DNA of 64,000 nt from Neisseria sicca. Lineage in GTDB: Bacteria > Pseudomonadota > Gammaproteobacteria > Burkholderiales > Neisseriaceae. Positions 45,082 through 53,355 of this stretch are shown in pieces. Within the stretch, counting starts at the first letter, position 1. Every line of letters begins with the position of its first letter. Where the stretch lies: assembly GCF_003044565.1 (NCBI RefSeq), contig NZ_POXG01000001.1, positions 682,001 to 746,000 of the forward strand, given 5' to 3'. Under the pieces are notes generated by a model, which ran no database searches, was not told the DNA's origin, and was given only the letters and a program-made list of their open reading frames with translations. The position numbers were made by a program, and so were the translations under genes.

Positions 45082-45537
45082 TTAAAACAACTTCTGCATT
45101 TTTTGGCTAACCTTAAACCCATGTTTATCTTGATTGGAGCAAGTCACCTCCGAACCAGAAGCCGTACATTGCCAGCCATTGCCTTTCACTGTTTCTCCGT
45201 CTTTCAAGATACGGGCTTTAGGATTAAAAGGAAAATCACTGTGGCAAACCATATCTGCTTTGCCGGTTTTACCTAAGAAAAATGTTCCGCCCCATTCGAG
45301 GTCGCAATCCTTGGGACGCGGTAAAACAGGTTTGCCTTTAATTTCAGTCAGACATGATATGCCCTGAGCCAAATCAGATGTTTTCGCATCGCCGCCGCAA
45401 TAAATCTTACCGTTTCCGGCACGAAAATCGATGTTATACAGCCCACTATTTATCTCATTTTCAGTTCCTTCCGAAGAAGGTGCCGCAAAAGCTGCAACCG
45501 AGAAAGTGAGCGATGTCAAAATAAATAATTTTTTCAT
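45082..45537 (-). CDS. DUF6636-like secreted protein
   Basis: A 151-residue protein with a signal peptide (MKKLFILTSLTFSVAAFA) and a mature part with six cysteines in a pattern like that of DUF6636: NGKIYCGG, GISCLTE, PKDCDLEWGGTFFLGKTGKADMVC, then GWQCTAS and EVTCSNQDKHGF. Disulfide bonds between these are likely. The function is unknown. It points leftward, against the surrounding biosynthetic genes, and follows the LprI-like gene on the same strand by 31 bases, so the pair may form a small operon. Confidence 0.7.
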   Translation of the reverse strand: MKKLFILTSLTFSVAAFAAPSSEGTENEINSGLYNIDFRAGNGKIYCGGDAKTSDLAQGISCLTEIKGKPVLPRPKDCDLEWGGTFFLGKTGKADMVCHSDFPFNPKARILKDGETVKGNGWQCTASGSEVTCSNQDKHGFKVSQKMQKLF

Positions 45538-45568
45538 ATAAAGATTCCCATATAGTGAATAACAGAGG

Positions 45569-45979
45569 TTAAAAACGTTTCAAGGCTTTCAGGTGCGCTT
45601 GTGATTGTTCAATGCTGCATTTAAGGATATACCAATCAGCCGCAGATTTCAGATCAGTGTCATTTGTCGGGTCAGAGCAAAGTTGCTCTTTATACTCCCC
45701 CCAAGTTTTACGCACTTCATTAAAATAAGAAGCCGGCAAACCATGTAAGGCAGCATCTTTATTCTTTACCCGTTGGTACAGTATTTTATATTGTTCATCA
45801 ATTTCTTTTGCCAGTCGCCCATCCAGTATATCCAGGCAATCGTAGTCAACCTCTTCAATATTTTCCAGCATGCTTTTAGGGCAAACATCTTTATTATGGG
45901 CAGCATTTTCTTGGGCATAACAAAAAGCTGTACCCATTAAAGCCACAGAGAAAAACAATACTTTTTTCACTTTATTCAA
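45569..45979 (-). CDS. LprI/DUF1311-like secreted protein
   Basis: A protein of about 135 residues with a signal peptide (KKVLFFSVALMGTAFCYA) and a helical mature part with four cysteines. The pattern LAKEIDEQYKILYQRV, then VRKTWGEYKEQLC and the later KCSIEQSQAHLKAL, fits the LprI-type lysozyme-inhibitor family (DUF1311). Inhibition of lysozyme is known for mycobacterial LprI and is not proven here. The start is uncertain: TTG at 45979 close to AAGGAA, or GTG at 45970. A 12-base T tract lies in the upstream leader. Coding sequence is A/T-rich relative to its neighbours. Confidence 0.68.
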   Translation of the reverse strand: MNKVKKVLFFSVALMGTAFCYAQENAAHNKDVCPKSMLENIEEVDYDCLDILDGRLAKEIDEQYKILYQRVKNKDAALHGLPASYFNEVRKTWGEYKEQLCSDPTNDTDLKSAADWYILKCSIEQSQAHLKALKRF

Positions 45980-45993
45980 TGTTCCTTAAATTT

Positions 45994-46018
45994 AAAAAAA
46001 AAAAATCGGCGCATTATA
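45994..46018 (-). promoter_or_regulatory. -10 box followed by a 12-base T tract
   Basis: On the minus strand TATAAT (46013-46018) is followed after seven bases by twelve T residues (45994-46005) and then the LprI-like gene. Homopolymers of this length in Neisseria promoters can change length during replication. The gap 45980-46278 holds nothing else recognisable except a DUS just before the ACP gene. Confidence 0.45.
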
Positions 46019-46278
46019 ACCACATCAGCAGCATGATGCATAACGTATTAATGTTTAGCCATCCATATTTTATATACCTTTTTTAAACAAAAACTCAATC
46101 CTTTCAAGTTTCCTCATCAATTAATTGTAACAAGACATTTACGATTGAGTGAGATAGGCGGATAGAGGCATGATAAAATCCTGAGTGAGAAATTTAAATT
46201 ATATCGGTTTGGAAAGCCATCAGGTCGTCTGAAAACACAAGCCGACATCCATCCCTACCCCAAACACGAAAGCAAAAA

Positions 46279-46569
46279 ATGTCCTACACCTTTACCTTGG
46301 CAGAACACGCGCTGGAAGCGGAATTGAAAAAGCTGATTCTGCAAGAAGCCGACAAGACCGATGATGTTGCTGCCGAAGACTTTACCGACGATGCGCCGTT
46401 GTTCGGCGACGGCAGCCCTATCGACTTGGATTCGCTCGACGCGCTGCAAATCTGCGTCGCGCTGCAACAGTATTTCCAAGTGCGGCTGCAAGGCGACCGT
46501 ATGGTGCGCAAGCATATGATGAGCGTGCGCGATTTGGCGGCGTTCGTCCGCGCGGAGCATGGGGCGTGA
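46279..46569 (+). CDS. Acyl carrier protein of the APE-type cluster
   Basis: A 96-residue phosphopantetheine carrier, longer than housekeeping AcpP (about 78). The attachment serine is Ser52 in LDSLDALQICV. An acidic stretch (EDFTDDAPLFGDGSPIDLD) precedes it. ACPs of this kind in aryl polyene clusters carry the growing polyene. Its TGA overlaps the GTG start of the ketosynthase (GTGA), and the chain-length-factor-like gene comes next, so the three form one translational unit. Confidence 0.88.
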   Translation: MSYTFTLAEHALEAELKKLILQEADKTDDVAAEDFTDDAPLFGDGSPIDLDSLDALQICVALQQYFQVRLQGDRMVRKHMMSVRDLAAFVRAEHGA

Positions 46570-47600
46570 GCTGGGTTTGCGGTACGGCGGCAACCTCCGC
46601 GCTGAATCCGCAGGCGGATTTCAGACGACCCGATGCGGTGTCTTATACGTTTTTAAACCAGCCGCAGCAGGCCGCTTATTTCCGCGCTTTTACCGACGAC
46701 AGCTTGGGGAGCGCCGCTTTTGCGGATATTGCTGAACAACATTTGCGCCGCGCCGCCGAAGATGCCGGGTGGTCGTCTGAAAGCTGGCATGACGCGCCGG
46801 TTTTTATCGGTTCGAGTTCTTACGCCATCGCCGAATACGAAAACCGCCGCCGCGCGGGCAATACGGACATTGGGGAACACGGCCTGCTCTATCTTGCTGA
46901 AGATTTGCGCAAACGCAGCGGCAACCGACAGATTTTCAGTTTGGCAACCGCCTGCACCTCCTCCGCCCATGCGCTGATTCAGGCAGACAATTGTTTGCGC
47001 GGCGGGGCGGAACGCGCCTTCGTCCTCGGCATCGAAAACCTCAACCGCCTGACCCTGCTGCATTTTCACAGTTTGGGTTTGTTTACCGAACGATATCAGC
47101 CCTTCGGCGGCAACGGTCTGATTTTGGGCGAAGGTGTCGCCGCACTCGCCCTCTCTGCCACGCCGCCTGATCGTGCAGGTCGTCTGAAACTCGTCGGACA
47201 TGCCGCCAATACCGGCAACGACCTGATTCAAAGCGACAGCAAGGCTTTAGAGCAGGTTATCAGCCGCGCTTTAAATGCCGCTGCTGTTGCCCCCGAAAAC
47301 ATCGCCGCCGTCAAAACCCACGGTATCGGTACCGCCGACAGCGACGCCGCCGAACTGGCTGCGCTGGAAAACGTATTCGGCAGCCTGCCGCCACTGATGG
47401 CATTCAAAGCGCAAATCGGTCATACCCTCGGTGCAACCGCCGCCCTCGAAACCGCGCTGCTCTTGTCCGCCCTGAAACAAGGCGGCGGCACCGATTATCA
47501 AGGACGCGAAATCCGTTTTTCAGACGACCTTTTCTGTCTCGCCAACCATTTCGGTTTCGGCGGCAGCAATACAGCTATGGTATGGCAATGGCAATCATAA
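46566..47600 (+). CDS. Beta-ketoacyl-ACP synthase (FabF-like)
   Basis: A 344-residue condensing enzyme. The catalytic Cys130 (ATACTSSAHA), His252 (KTHGIGTADSD) and His286 (AQIGHTLGAT) are all present, with Lys281 nearby. It is about 70 residues shorter than FabF (about 410), with a reduced N-terminal part, as in many aryl polyene ketosynthases. It starts with GTG overlapping the ACP stop codon, and its 3' end overlaps the next gene by 19 bases. Elongation of a polyene chain on the neighbouring ACP is the likely job; the length of the product cannot be read from sequence. Confidence 0.87.
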   Translation: MSWVCGTAATSALNPQADFRRPDAVSYTFLNQPQQAAYFRAFTDDSLGSAAFADIAEQHLRRAAEDAGWSSESWHDAPVFIGSSSYAIAEYENRRRAGNTDIGEHGLLYLAEDLRKRSGNRQIFSLATACTSSAHALIQADNCLRGGAERAFVLGIENLNRLTLLHFHSLGLFTERYQPFGGNGLILGEGVAALALSATPPDRAGRLKLVGHAANTGNDLIQSDSKALEQVISRALNAAAVAPENIAAVKTHGIGTADSDAAELAALENVFGSLPPLMAFKAQIGHTLGATAALETALLLSALKQGGGTDYQGREIRFSDDLFCLANHFGFGGSNTAMVWQWQS

Positions 47601-48316
47601 ATCCTGACATCCGCATCACCGCCGCCGCGCGTTTCTATACCGAAGCCGCCGTCGGCAACAAAATCCTCAAACAAACCTTGCAGCAGCAAAGCGGCACGGA
47701 CGCCCGCCGCCTCAGCCGCCTGAGCCTGATTGCCGCACTCGGCGCAGGCCTGCTGCGCGGACAAAGCGAAATCCGCTCCGATTGCGCCGTCTTCCTCGGC
47801 ACGCCGTTTTCCTCGCCATCCGTGTTTGAAAAAATGGCGGACAACGTGCTCAACCACCATGCCGCCATGCCTTTCGACTTCATCGCCAACCTGCACAACG
47901 CCCCCGTTTTTCATGCCGCGCAAACTCTAGGCACGCACGGCGCGACGTTGGCGGTTGCCACCGAACGCCATTTGGAAACCCGTTTCCACCCTCTGCTGCT
48001 CGCCGCACAATCCTTGCCAAACGGCGGACAGGCCGCAGTCGGCTGGGCATACGAACACCAAGCCACCCACGCCGATACGCGCGAAGGCAGCATTTGGATT
48101 TTGCTCGAACACGGCGCGGAACACGGCATTCCGATTACCTTAAATATAGGCGACGAGGAAGCGGAAATGCCGTCCCGTCAGGCGGCTGTACAATCTGAAA
48201 CGCAAAGATATTATTGGCAGGACATCGCCGATTTTTTGGAAACATTGTGCCTTGCCGACGACTTGCCATCAGACAAAACAAGCCCAATCATGATGGCGCG
48301 CGCGGAAATCCTGTGA
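47582..48316 (+). CDS. Chain-length-factor-like ketosynthase partner, no catalytic Cys
   Basis: A 244-residue protein that resembles only the N-terminal half of a ketosynthase (INPDIRITAAARFYTEAAVGN; DCAVFLGTPFSSPSVFEKMADNVL; NAPVFHAAQTLGTHGATLAVATERH). Where a ketosynthase has its nucleophilic cysteine, this protein has ATERH, so it cannot condense by itself. In aryl polyene systems such a partner forms a heterodimer with the active ketosynthase and helps set chain length. The alternative start ATG at 47588 would remove two residues. The overlap with the ketosynthase gene points to coupled synthesis in equal amounts. Confidence 0.8.
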   Translation: MAMAIINPDIRITAAARFYTEAAVGNKILKQTLQQQSGTDARRLSRLSLIAALGAGLLRGQSEIRSDCAVFLGTPFSSPSVFEKMADNVLNHHAAMPFDFIANLHNAPVFHAAQTLGTHGATLAVATERHLETRFHPLLLAAQSLPNGGQAAVGWAYEHQATHADTREGSIWILLEHGAEHGIPITLNIGDEEAEMPSRQAAVQSETQRYYWQDIADFLETLCLADDLPSDKTSPIMMARAEIL

Positions 48317-48367
48317 TTTTGCACATTCGAAATTTATCCAAGAATAAGCCGCTGCCTCCGCGCCGAC

Positions 48368-48423
48368 AGGTCGTCTGAAAATCCGAAACTGTCTTCCGTT
48401 TCAAACACGTTTTCAGACGACCT
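48368..48423. terminator. DUS inverted-pair hairpin
   Basis: A convergent DUS pair with a loop of about 30 bases between the ketosynthase operon and the MMPL gene. It could reduce read-through into the exporter. Confidence 0.65.
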
Positions 48424-48514
48424 GCCTCTTTCCCCTACCGATTATCCATTCCGATTGTCAATGCACCCGACTTCCCCATAAAATGCCACAGACACACTTC
48501 AAAACATTTGAAAA

Positions 48515-50860
48515 ATGATGACTACCTACCGCCGCGCCTACACTGTCCTCACCGCCCTGCTGATCCTGTTTCTCATCTATACCGTCTCCACGAAAAACTG
48601 GCTGCAAACCGACCTGACCGCGCTGCTGCCGAGCGAACAGCAGCCGGACGCGCTTTTGACGGCGGCAGACAAAGCGGGCGAAGAGCAGTTGAACACGCAG
48701 GTGATTTTGCTGGCGGGCAGCAAAGACGCGGAAACGGCGTTTCAGACGACCTCTGAGATTGCCGCTTTGTGGCGTAAAAGCGGCGTGTTCCAACAAGTGG
48801 ACAGCAGCGTGACGCCCGACTTGGACAAGGTGCGCGCGGATATCGGCAAGCTGGGACTCGCTCTGCTGCCGAATGAACAGGTGCGCCTGCTGTTTGAGCA
48901 TCCGCAAGCCTATTTCCAAGCGCGGGCGGAAGCGGCGGTCAACCCGTTTGCCGCGCCCTCGCCTTTGTCTTTGGAACAAGACTGGCTGGGCTTCGGGCGC
49001 TTTGTCGCGGGCAAGGCGAATCCGCAAAGCCGCTTGCAGTGGAACATGGACAACGGCATGTTGTTCACCGAAGGCGATGACGGGAAAACTTGGGTTTGGC
49101 TGCGCGGAAAACTGGCGACGGGCGACAATTTTTCAGGCAACAACGCCCTTCTGCCGCTGATAGCGGAAAGCCGCAAACTGGCAAAAGCCAAAGGCGCGGA
49201 CACGCTGACGGCGGGCGGCGCGCTGTTTGCGGCCGCGTCCAAAACAGAGGCAGAGCAGGAAAGCCGGACGATGAGTACGGTGGGGATGCTGCTGACGTTT
49301 GCTCTGCTGCTGTGGGTATTCCGCAGCGTCCGCGTGTTCTGGCTGACGCTGCCTTTGGCGGCGGGTATGCTGACCGGTCTGGCGGCGGCTTTGCTGGTTT
49401 TCGGCGAAGTACATATCCTGACCATCGTCATCGGCACGAGTTTGGTCGGGATGTTGGTGGATTTCCCGCTGCACTGGCTCGCGCCTTCGGTATTTGGCAC
49501 GAGCGCAAAAAACAGCAAAACGGCTTTTTCAGACGACCCCATATGGCAGGCAGAACCCGCCATGAAACATGTCTTGCCGAGCTTTACCGTCAGTCTGCTG
49601 ATTACGGTATTGGGCTACGCGCTCTTGTGGTTCACGCCGTTGCCCGTATTGCGGCAGACCGCCGTGTTCTCAGGATTTGCGCTGGCTGGCGCATTCGGCG
49701 CGACGGTGTTGTGGCTGCCGCCGCTGTTTCAGCGTTACCGCGCCAAAACCGTGCCGTTTGCCGCGCTGACCGAACGGCTCTACGCGCTGTCGGGTCGTCT
49801 GAAAATCCGTCTGCACAAACGCGGCTGGCTGATTGTCGGCGGCGTATTGCTGGCGGTCGGCTTGTGGCGCAGCGACTGGCGCGACGACATCCGCCAATGG
49901 GTCAACATGCCGTCTGAAATGCTGGCGGAAGTGCAACGTATCGGACAGTTGAGCGGAGCGGATTTCGGCGGCAAATACTTGGTTGCCGAAGCGCCGAGCG
50001 AAGACGCTTTATTGATGAAAACCGCCGAACTCGGCCGCGCGCTGCAACCTTTAGTCGCGCAAGGCAAGCTCGTCAGCTTCCAATCTCCCGACCAGCTCCT
50101 GATGCCCGTATCCGAACAGAAAAAACTGCAAAACCGCCTGCGCGAACTCTCCAAGCTGCCCGAAAGCCGCCAGCCGCTCGTCGATATCGGCATCCCGCAC
50201 AAAACCCTACGCAACGCCCTGCTGCAAGCCGCCGATGCGCCGCCGTTGACGCTTGCCGATGCGCTGAAAACCGATTTGGCGGAAGCCTGGCGACCGCTTT
50301 ATTTGGGTGAAGTCGAAAAAGGCCGTTTCGCCGCCATCGTGCGTCTGAACGGCATGACCGACGACAGCGCCGTCCGCTCCGCCGCGCAAAGCGTAGCGGG
50401 CGTACATTGGGCGGACAAACGCGCCCATCTGAACAATCTCTTCCACCACACGCGCAATCAGGCGGCGTGGTTGAAACTGGCATCCTATGCGCTGGCATGG
50501 CTGGTTTTATGGCGTATGTTCGGCATGAAGCGCGGCACCAAAATCCTTGCCGTACCGCTTGCCGCCGCCGTCTGCACCGTCGCCGTACTCGGTTTGGCAG
50601 GCATCCCCGTCAGCCTGTTCGCCATGTTCGGTCTGCTTTTGGTGTCCGCCATCGGCGTCGATTACGCCGTCTATGCCCTCACCGCACGCCACAGCGCCCC
50701 CGCGCGGCTGGGCGGGATGCTGCTTGCCGCCGCCACCACCGCGATTTCCTTCGCCTTGCTCGCCCTCAGCGGCACGCCCGCCGTCGCCGCCTTCGGCATT
50801 ACGGTCACAGTCGGCGTCGCGTTCAATATTTGGTTGGCGGGGACTTTGTTGAAAGATTGA
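48515..50860 (+). CDS. MMPL/RND-superfamily exporter
   Basis: A 781-residue inner-membrane protein with two similar halves: a first helix (AYTVLTALLILFLIYTVS), a large periplasmic loop (about 35-250), a block of five helices (STVGMLLTFALLLWVF onward), then a second helix (RGWLIVGGVLLAVGLW), a second periplasmic loop and five more helices to the C-terminus. Polar residues in the fourth-helix-like segments (MLVDFPLHWLAPS; SAIGVDYAVYALTA) match the proton-relay region of MMPL proteins. MMPL exporters are standard members of aryl polyene clusters and probably move the pigment lipid towards the outer membrane with the LolA-like carrier. Several DUS copies are embedded in the gene. Confidence 0.9.
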   Translation: MMTTYRRAYTVLTALLILFLIYTVSTKNWLQTDLTALLPSEQQPDALLTAADKAGEEQLNTQVILLAGSKDAETAFQTTSEIAALWRKSGVFQQVDSSVTPDLDKVRADIGKLGLALLPNEQVRLLFEHPQAYFQARAEAAVNPFAAPSPLSLEQDWLGFGRFVAGKANPQSRLQWNMDNGMLFTEGDDGKTWVWLRGKLATGDNFSGNNALLPLIAESRKLAKAKGADTLTAGGALFAAASKTEAEQESRTMSTVGMLLTFALLLWVFRSVRVFWLTLPLAAGMLTGLAAALLVFGEVHILTIVIGTSLVGMLVDFPLHWLAPSVFGTSAKNSKTAFSDDPIWQAEPAMKHVLPSFTVSLLITVLGYALLWFTPLPVLRQTAVFSGFALAGAFGATVLWLPPLFQRYRAKTVPFAALTERLYALSGRLKIRLHKRGWLIVGGVLLAVGLWRSDWRDDIRQWVNMPSEMLAEVQRIGQLSGADFGGKYLVAEAPSEDALLMKTAELGRALQPLVAQGKLVSFQSPDQLLMPVSEQKKLQNRLRELSKLPESRQPLVDIGIPHKTLRNALLQAADAPPLTLADALKTDLAEAWRPLYLGEVEKGRFAAIVRLNGMTDDSAVRSAAQSVAGVHWADKRAHLNNLFHHTRNQAAWLKLASYALAWLVLWRMFGMKRGTKILAVPLAAAVCTVAVLGLAGIPVSLFAMFGLLLVSAIGVDYAVYALTARHSAPARLGGMLLAAATTAISFALLALSGTPAVAAFGITVTVGVAFNIWLAGTLLKD

Positions 50861-50902
50861 TGGCAAAGTTTGTCAGCATTCAATAGCTTCTAAGAAACAA
50901 AA

Positions 50903-50958
50903 AGGTCGTCTGAAAACAGGTTTGAGCAAAATCTGCTCCATCCGTTTTCAGACGACCT
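50903..50958. terminator. DUS inverted-pair hairpin behind the MMPL gene
   Basis: Convergent DUS pair with a loop of about 30 bases that itself can pair (GAGCAAAATCTGCTC). Confidence 0.75.
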
Positions 50959-50983
50959 TTCTCCATCCTTTCCCCCAAAACCA

Positions 50984-51015
50984 AAATGCCTGCCCTTTTT
51001 TCGGGCAGGCATTTT
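50984..51015. terminator. Intrinsic terminator hairpin
   Basis: AAATGCCTGCCC and GGGCAGGCATTT pair with a six-base loop. It lies between the MMPL gene and pyrC, convergent genes, and can serve both. Confidence 0.85.
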
Positions 51016-51017
51016 CA

Positions 51018-51124
51018 TATAGTGGATTAACTTTAAATCAGGACAAGGCGACGAAGCCGCAGACAGTACAGATAATACGGCAAGGCGAGGCAACGCCGTA
51101 CTGGTTTAAAGTTAATCCACTATA
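51018..51124. repeat. Correia element (CREE), 107-bp form
   Basis: Intact termini, inserted directly against the terminator stem and 22 bases from the end of pyrC. Confidence 0.95.
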
Positions 51125-51146
51125 CGTCAGTTCAATCAAATTCGGC

Positions 51147-52181
51147 TCAATATTCCACCGTCCAGCCTATCTCTCCGCCCGCGCGCATCGGGACGAGTTC
51201 GCCGTCGCCGTAAGGGACGCTTGCGGGGATGGTTTGGCTTTGTTTGACGAGGGTGATCGTGTCGGCGTTTTCGGGAATGCCGTAGAACCTTGCGCCGTTT
51301 TTCGAGGCGAAGGCTTCAAGTTTGTCCAAAGCACCTGCTTTTTCAAACACTTCGGCATAAAGTTCGATGGCGGTCATGGCGCTGAACATGCCGGCGCAGC
51401 CGCAGGCGTTTTCTTTGGCGGATTTGGCGTGCGGCGCGGAGTCGGTGCCGAGGAAGAATTTGTGCGCCTTCTCGCCGGTAACGGCGGCGACCAATGCTTG
51501 ACGGTGGGTTTCGCGTTTAAGTACGGGCAGGCAGAAATGATGGGGGCGCACGCCGCCGACCAAGAGGTCGTTGCGGTTGAGCAAGAGGTGTTGCGGGGTA
51601 ACGGAGGCGGCAACGTTGTCGCCTGCGTCTAAAACGAGACGGGCGGCTTCGGCGGTGGTGATGTGTTCGAACACGACTTTGAGATTCGGTACTTGCGCCA
51701 AAACGGGTTTCATCACGCGCTCGATAAAGGCGGCTTCGCGGTCGAAAATATCGATTTCGGGATCGGTTACTTCGCCGTGAACGAGGAACAGGATGCCCTG
51801 TTTTGCCATTTCTTCCAAAACGGGAATGAGTTTGAACAGGTCGGTTACGCCGGAATCGGAATTGGTGGTCGCGCCGGCAGGGTAGAGTTTGAAGGCAACG
51901 ATGCCGGCGGCTTTGGCTTCGCGCACAAGTGCAGGCGTGGCTTGGTCGGTCAGGTAAAGCGTCATCAACGGCTCAAACGCGCTGCCTTCGGGCAATGCCG
52001 CCATGATGCGCGCTTTGTAGGCAAGCGCGTCGGCAACGCTGACGACGGGCGGTTTGAGATTGGGCATGATGACGGCACGCCCCATCTGGCGGGCGGTATA
52101 GGGGGCAACGGCTTTGAGCGCGTCGCCGTCGCGCAGGTGCAGGTGCATATCGTCGGGGCGGATGATGGTCAGGGTTTGCAT
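51147..52181 (-). CDS. pyrC: Dihydroorotase (type II)
   Basis: A 344-residue zinc enzyme of pyrimidine synthesis that closes carbamoyl-aspartate to dihydroorotate. The first metal ligands are His13 and His15 ([10 protein letters not shown]). The lysine that becomes carbamylated is Lys98 in [26 protein letters not shown] and the GTDSAPH segment supply the remaining ligands and the catalytic Asp. The length fits the E. coli-type enzyme (348). The gene stands alone and is followed by a Correia element. Confidence 0.97.
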   Translation of the reverse strand: MQTLTIIRPDDMHLHLRDGDALKAVAPYTARQMGRAVIMPNLKPPVVSVADALAYKARIMAALPEGSAFEPLMTLYLTDQATPALVREAKAAGIVAFKLYPAGATTNSDSGVTDLFKLIPVLEEMAKQGILFLVHGEVTDPEIDIFDREAAFIERVMKPVLAQVPNLKVVFEHITTAEAARLVLDAGDNVAASVTPQHLLLNRNDLLVGGVRPHHFCLPVLKRETHRQALVAAVTGEKAHKFFLGTDSAPHAKSAKENACGCAGMFSAMTAIELYAEVFEKAGALDKLEAFASKNGARFYGIPENADTITLVKQSQTIPASVPYGDGELVPMRAGGEIGWTVEY

Positions 52182-52231
52182 GAGTGTTCCTTTTTAGATT
52201 TTTGGGTTTCAGACGACCCCTTGATGTTTCC

Positions 52232-52397
52232 TAGGGGCTGTCGACATTTCATTTTCCCAGTGGATTTTTGTTCACAAAGCGGAAGATTCAAGGCGGAAAC
52301 CGCAACAAGGTTGGACACCTTGTGAGGATTTCCAACGTGGAAGATGCCGCTTTGAGGATAAAAAGACACGGAAACTATTGAATGCCGACAGTCCCTA
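52232..52397. mobile_element. MITE-like element with TA-ended inverted repeats
   Basis: A 166-base non-coding block that starts TAGGGGCTGTCGACATT and ends with the inverse of TAGGGACTGTCGGCATT, i.e. 17-base terminal inverted repeats with two mismatches. Both ends begin with TA, like elements that duplicate a TA target. It codes for nothing and contains internal imperfect repeats (AAGCGGAAGATTC; GGCGGAAACCGC). It is unrelated to the Correia sequence. It occupies the whole pyrC-lipoprotein gap. Confidence 0.6.
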
Positions 52398-52413
52398 AGG
52401 TCGTCTGAAAAGG

Positions 52414-53016
52414 CTATTGCACAAGGACAGGCTTGCCGTCGTAGGACTGATGCGTCAGGTAAAACACCGCCTGTACGGGCAGCTGGTCGGACGGGGTGGT
52501 CTTGACGGTCAGCAGGGTTTCTTCCGAGCTGCCCGGCGCGCGCCACGCGTAGGACAACTGGCGGATCGGAATCAGCGATTCGGAGGCTTGATCGGTGCGC
52601 AATTCATTGTTCAAGCCACTCGGCGGGTTTTCCACCAATACCATAAACTGCTTGCGTATCAAGGTTTCGTCAGCACGCGCCGTCTTCACGCTGCAACTGT
52701 CGCCGGTCAGGCTCAAATAATAATCCGCGCCATCCTGCGTTTTCTTCCAAACGGCAAGCGCATCCGGCTCGACGAAGCCTGCGGGCAGCCTGCCGATTTC
52801 TTCCGCATTCAAAGCCGTCAGCTTTTCATTATCGGCAAAAGAGCGCACTTTATCGGCAGCCCCGTCAAAAGCAACGCAGCCTTGCCGGAACAATTCCGCT
52901 GCCGCGTTCGCTCGATCAGCCATTTGCTTGGGCGGCACTTCTTCCCTGCCGCACGCCGCCAATAAAATGGACACAACGGCAAGCGTCAAAAGCCTTGAAA
53001 TCGGACGTTTCGCCAT
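52414..53016 (-). CDS. Lipoprotein of unknown function
   Basis: A 200-residue lipoprotein with lipobox LAAC (Cys22). The mature part has two more cysteines (RQGCVAFDG, GDSCSVKT) that could form a disulfide, and no domain I can name. It resembles hypothetical lipoproteins common in Neisseria. It is followed on the same strand, upstream of its start, by a TusA-like gene with 13 bases between (the TusA-like gene is transcribed first), so the two may be in one operon. The gene ends close to the MITE-like element, with a DUS (52398-52410) in between. Confidence 0.75.
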   Translation of the reverse strand: MAKRPISRLLTLAVVSILLAACGREEVPPKQMADRANAAAELFRQGCVAFDGAADKVRSFADNEKLTALNAEEIGRLPAGFVEPDALAVWKKTQDGADYYLSLTGDSCSVKTARADETLIRKQFMVLVENPPSGLNNELRTDQASESLIPIRQLSYAWRAPGSSEETLLTVKTTPSDQLPVQAVFYLTHQSYDGKPVLVQ

Positions 53017-53029
53017 TTTCAGACGACCT

Positions 53030-53254
53030 CTATTTGTGTTTCACGACCAGCGTGAACACGCCGTCTTGTTCGCGCGATTCGAGCAAAATATGCCCGGTCT
53101 GGCGGCAGAAAGCCTCAAAATCGCCGGGCGCGCCACCGTCGGTCGCCAACACGGTCAGGACTTCGCCTTCCTGCATTTGCGCCAAAGCTTTTTTGGCACG
53201 CAAAATCGGCAGTGGGCATTTCAAACCGATGACATCCAGAGTTTGTGTATTCAT
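53030..53254 (-). CDS. TusA-family sulfurtransferase
   Basis: A 74-residue cytoplasmic protein with the TusA signature LDVIGLKCPLPILRAKKAL; Cys13 in CPLP is the persulfide-carrying cysteine. TusA proteins pass sulfur on for tRNA thiolation or other sulfur transfer. The C-terminal half (GDFEAFCRQTGHILLES) fits the YeeD/TusA fold. No tusBCDE genes are nearby, so the acceptor is not known. It lies immediately upstream of the lipoprotein gene on the same strand. Confidence 0.92.
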   Translation of the reverse strand: MNTQTLDVIGLKCPLPILRAKKALAQMQEGEVLTVLATDGGAPGDFEAFCRQTGHILLESREQDGVFTLVVKHK

Positions 53255-53355
53255 AAGGCTCCATAGGTGTATTGAGGTTGGGTTTTATTGCCGCGTTACC
53301 CAAAGCGGCACAACTATTCAGCTATAACTAAAGCAATGATAAATTTATCTTTTAG

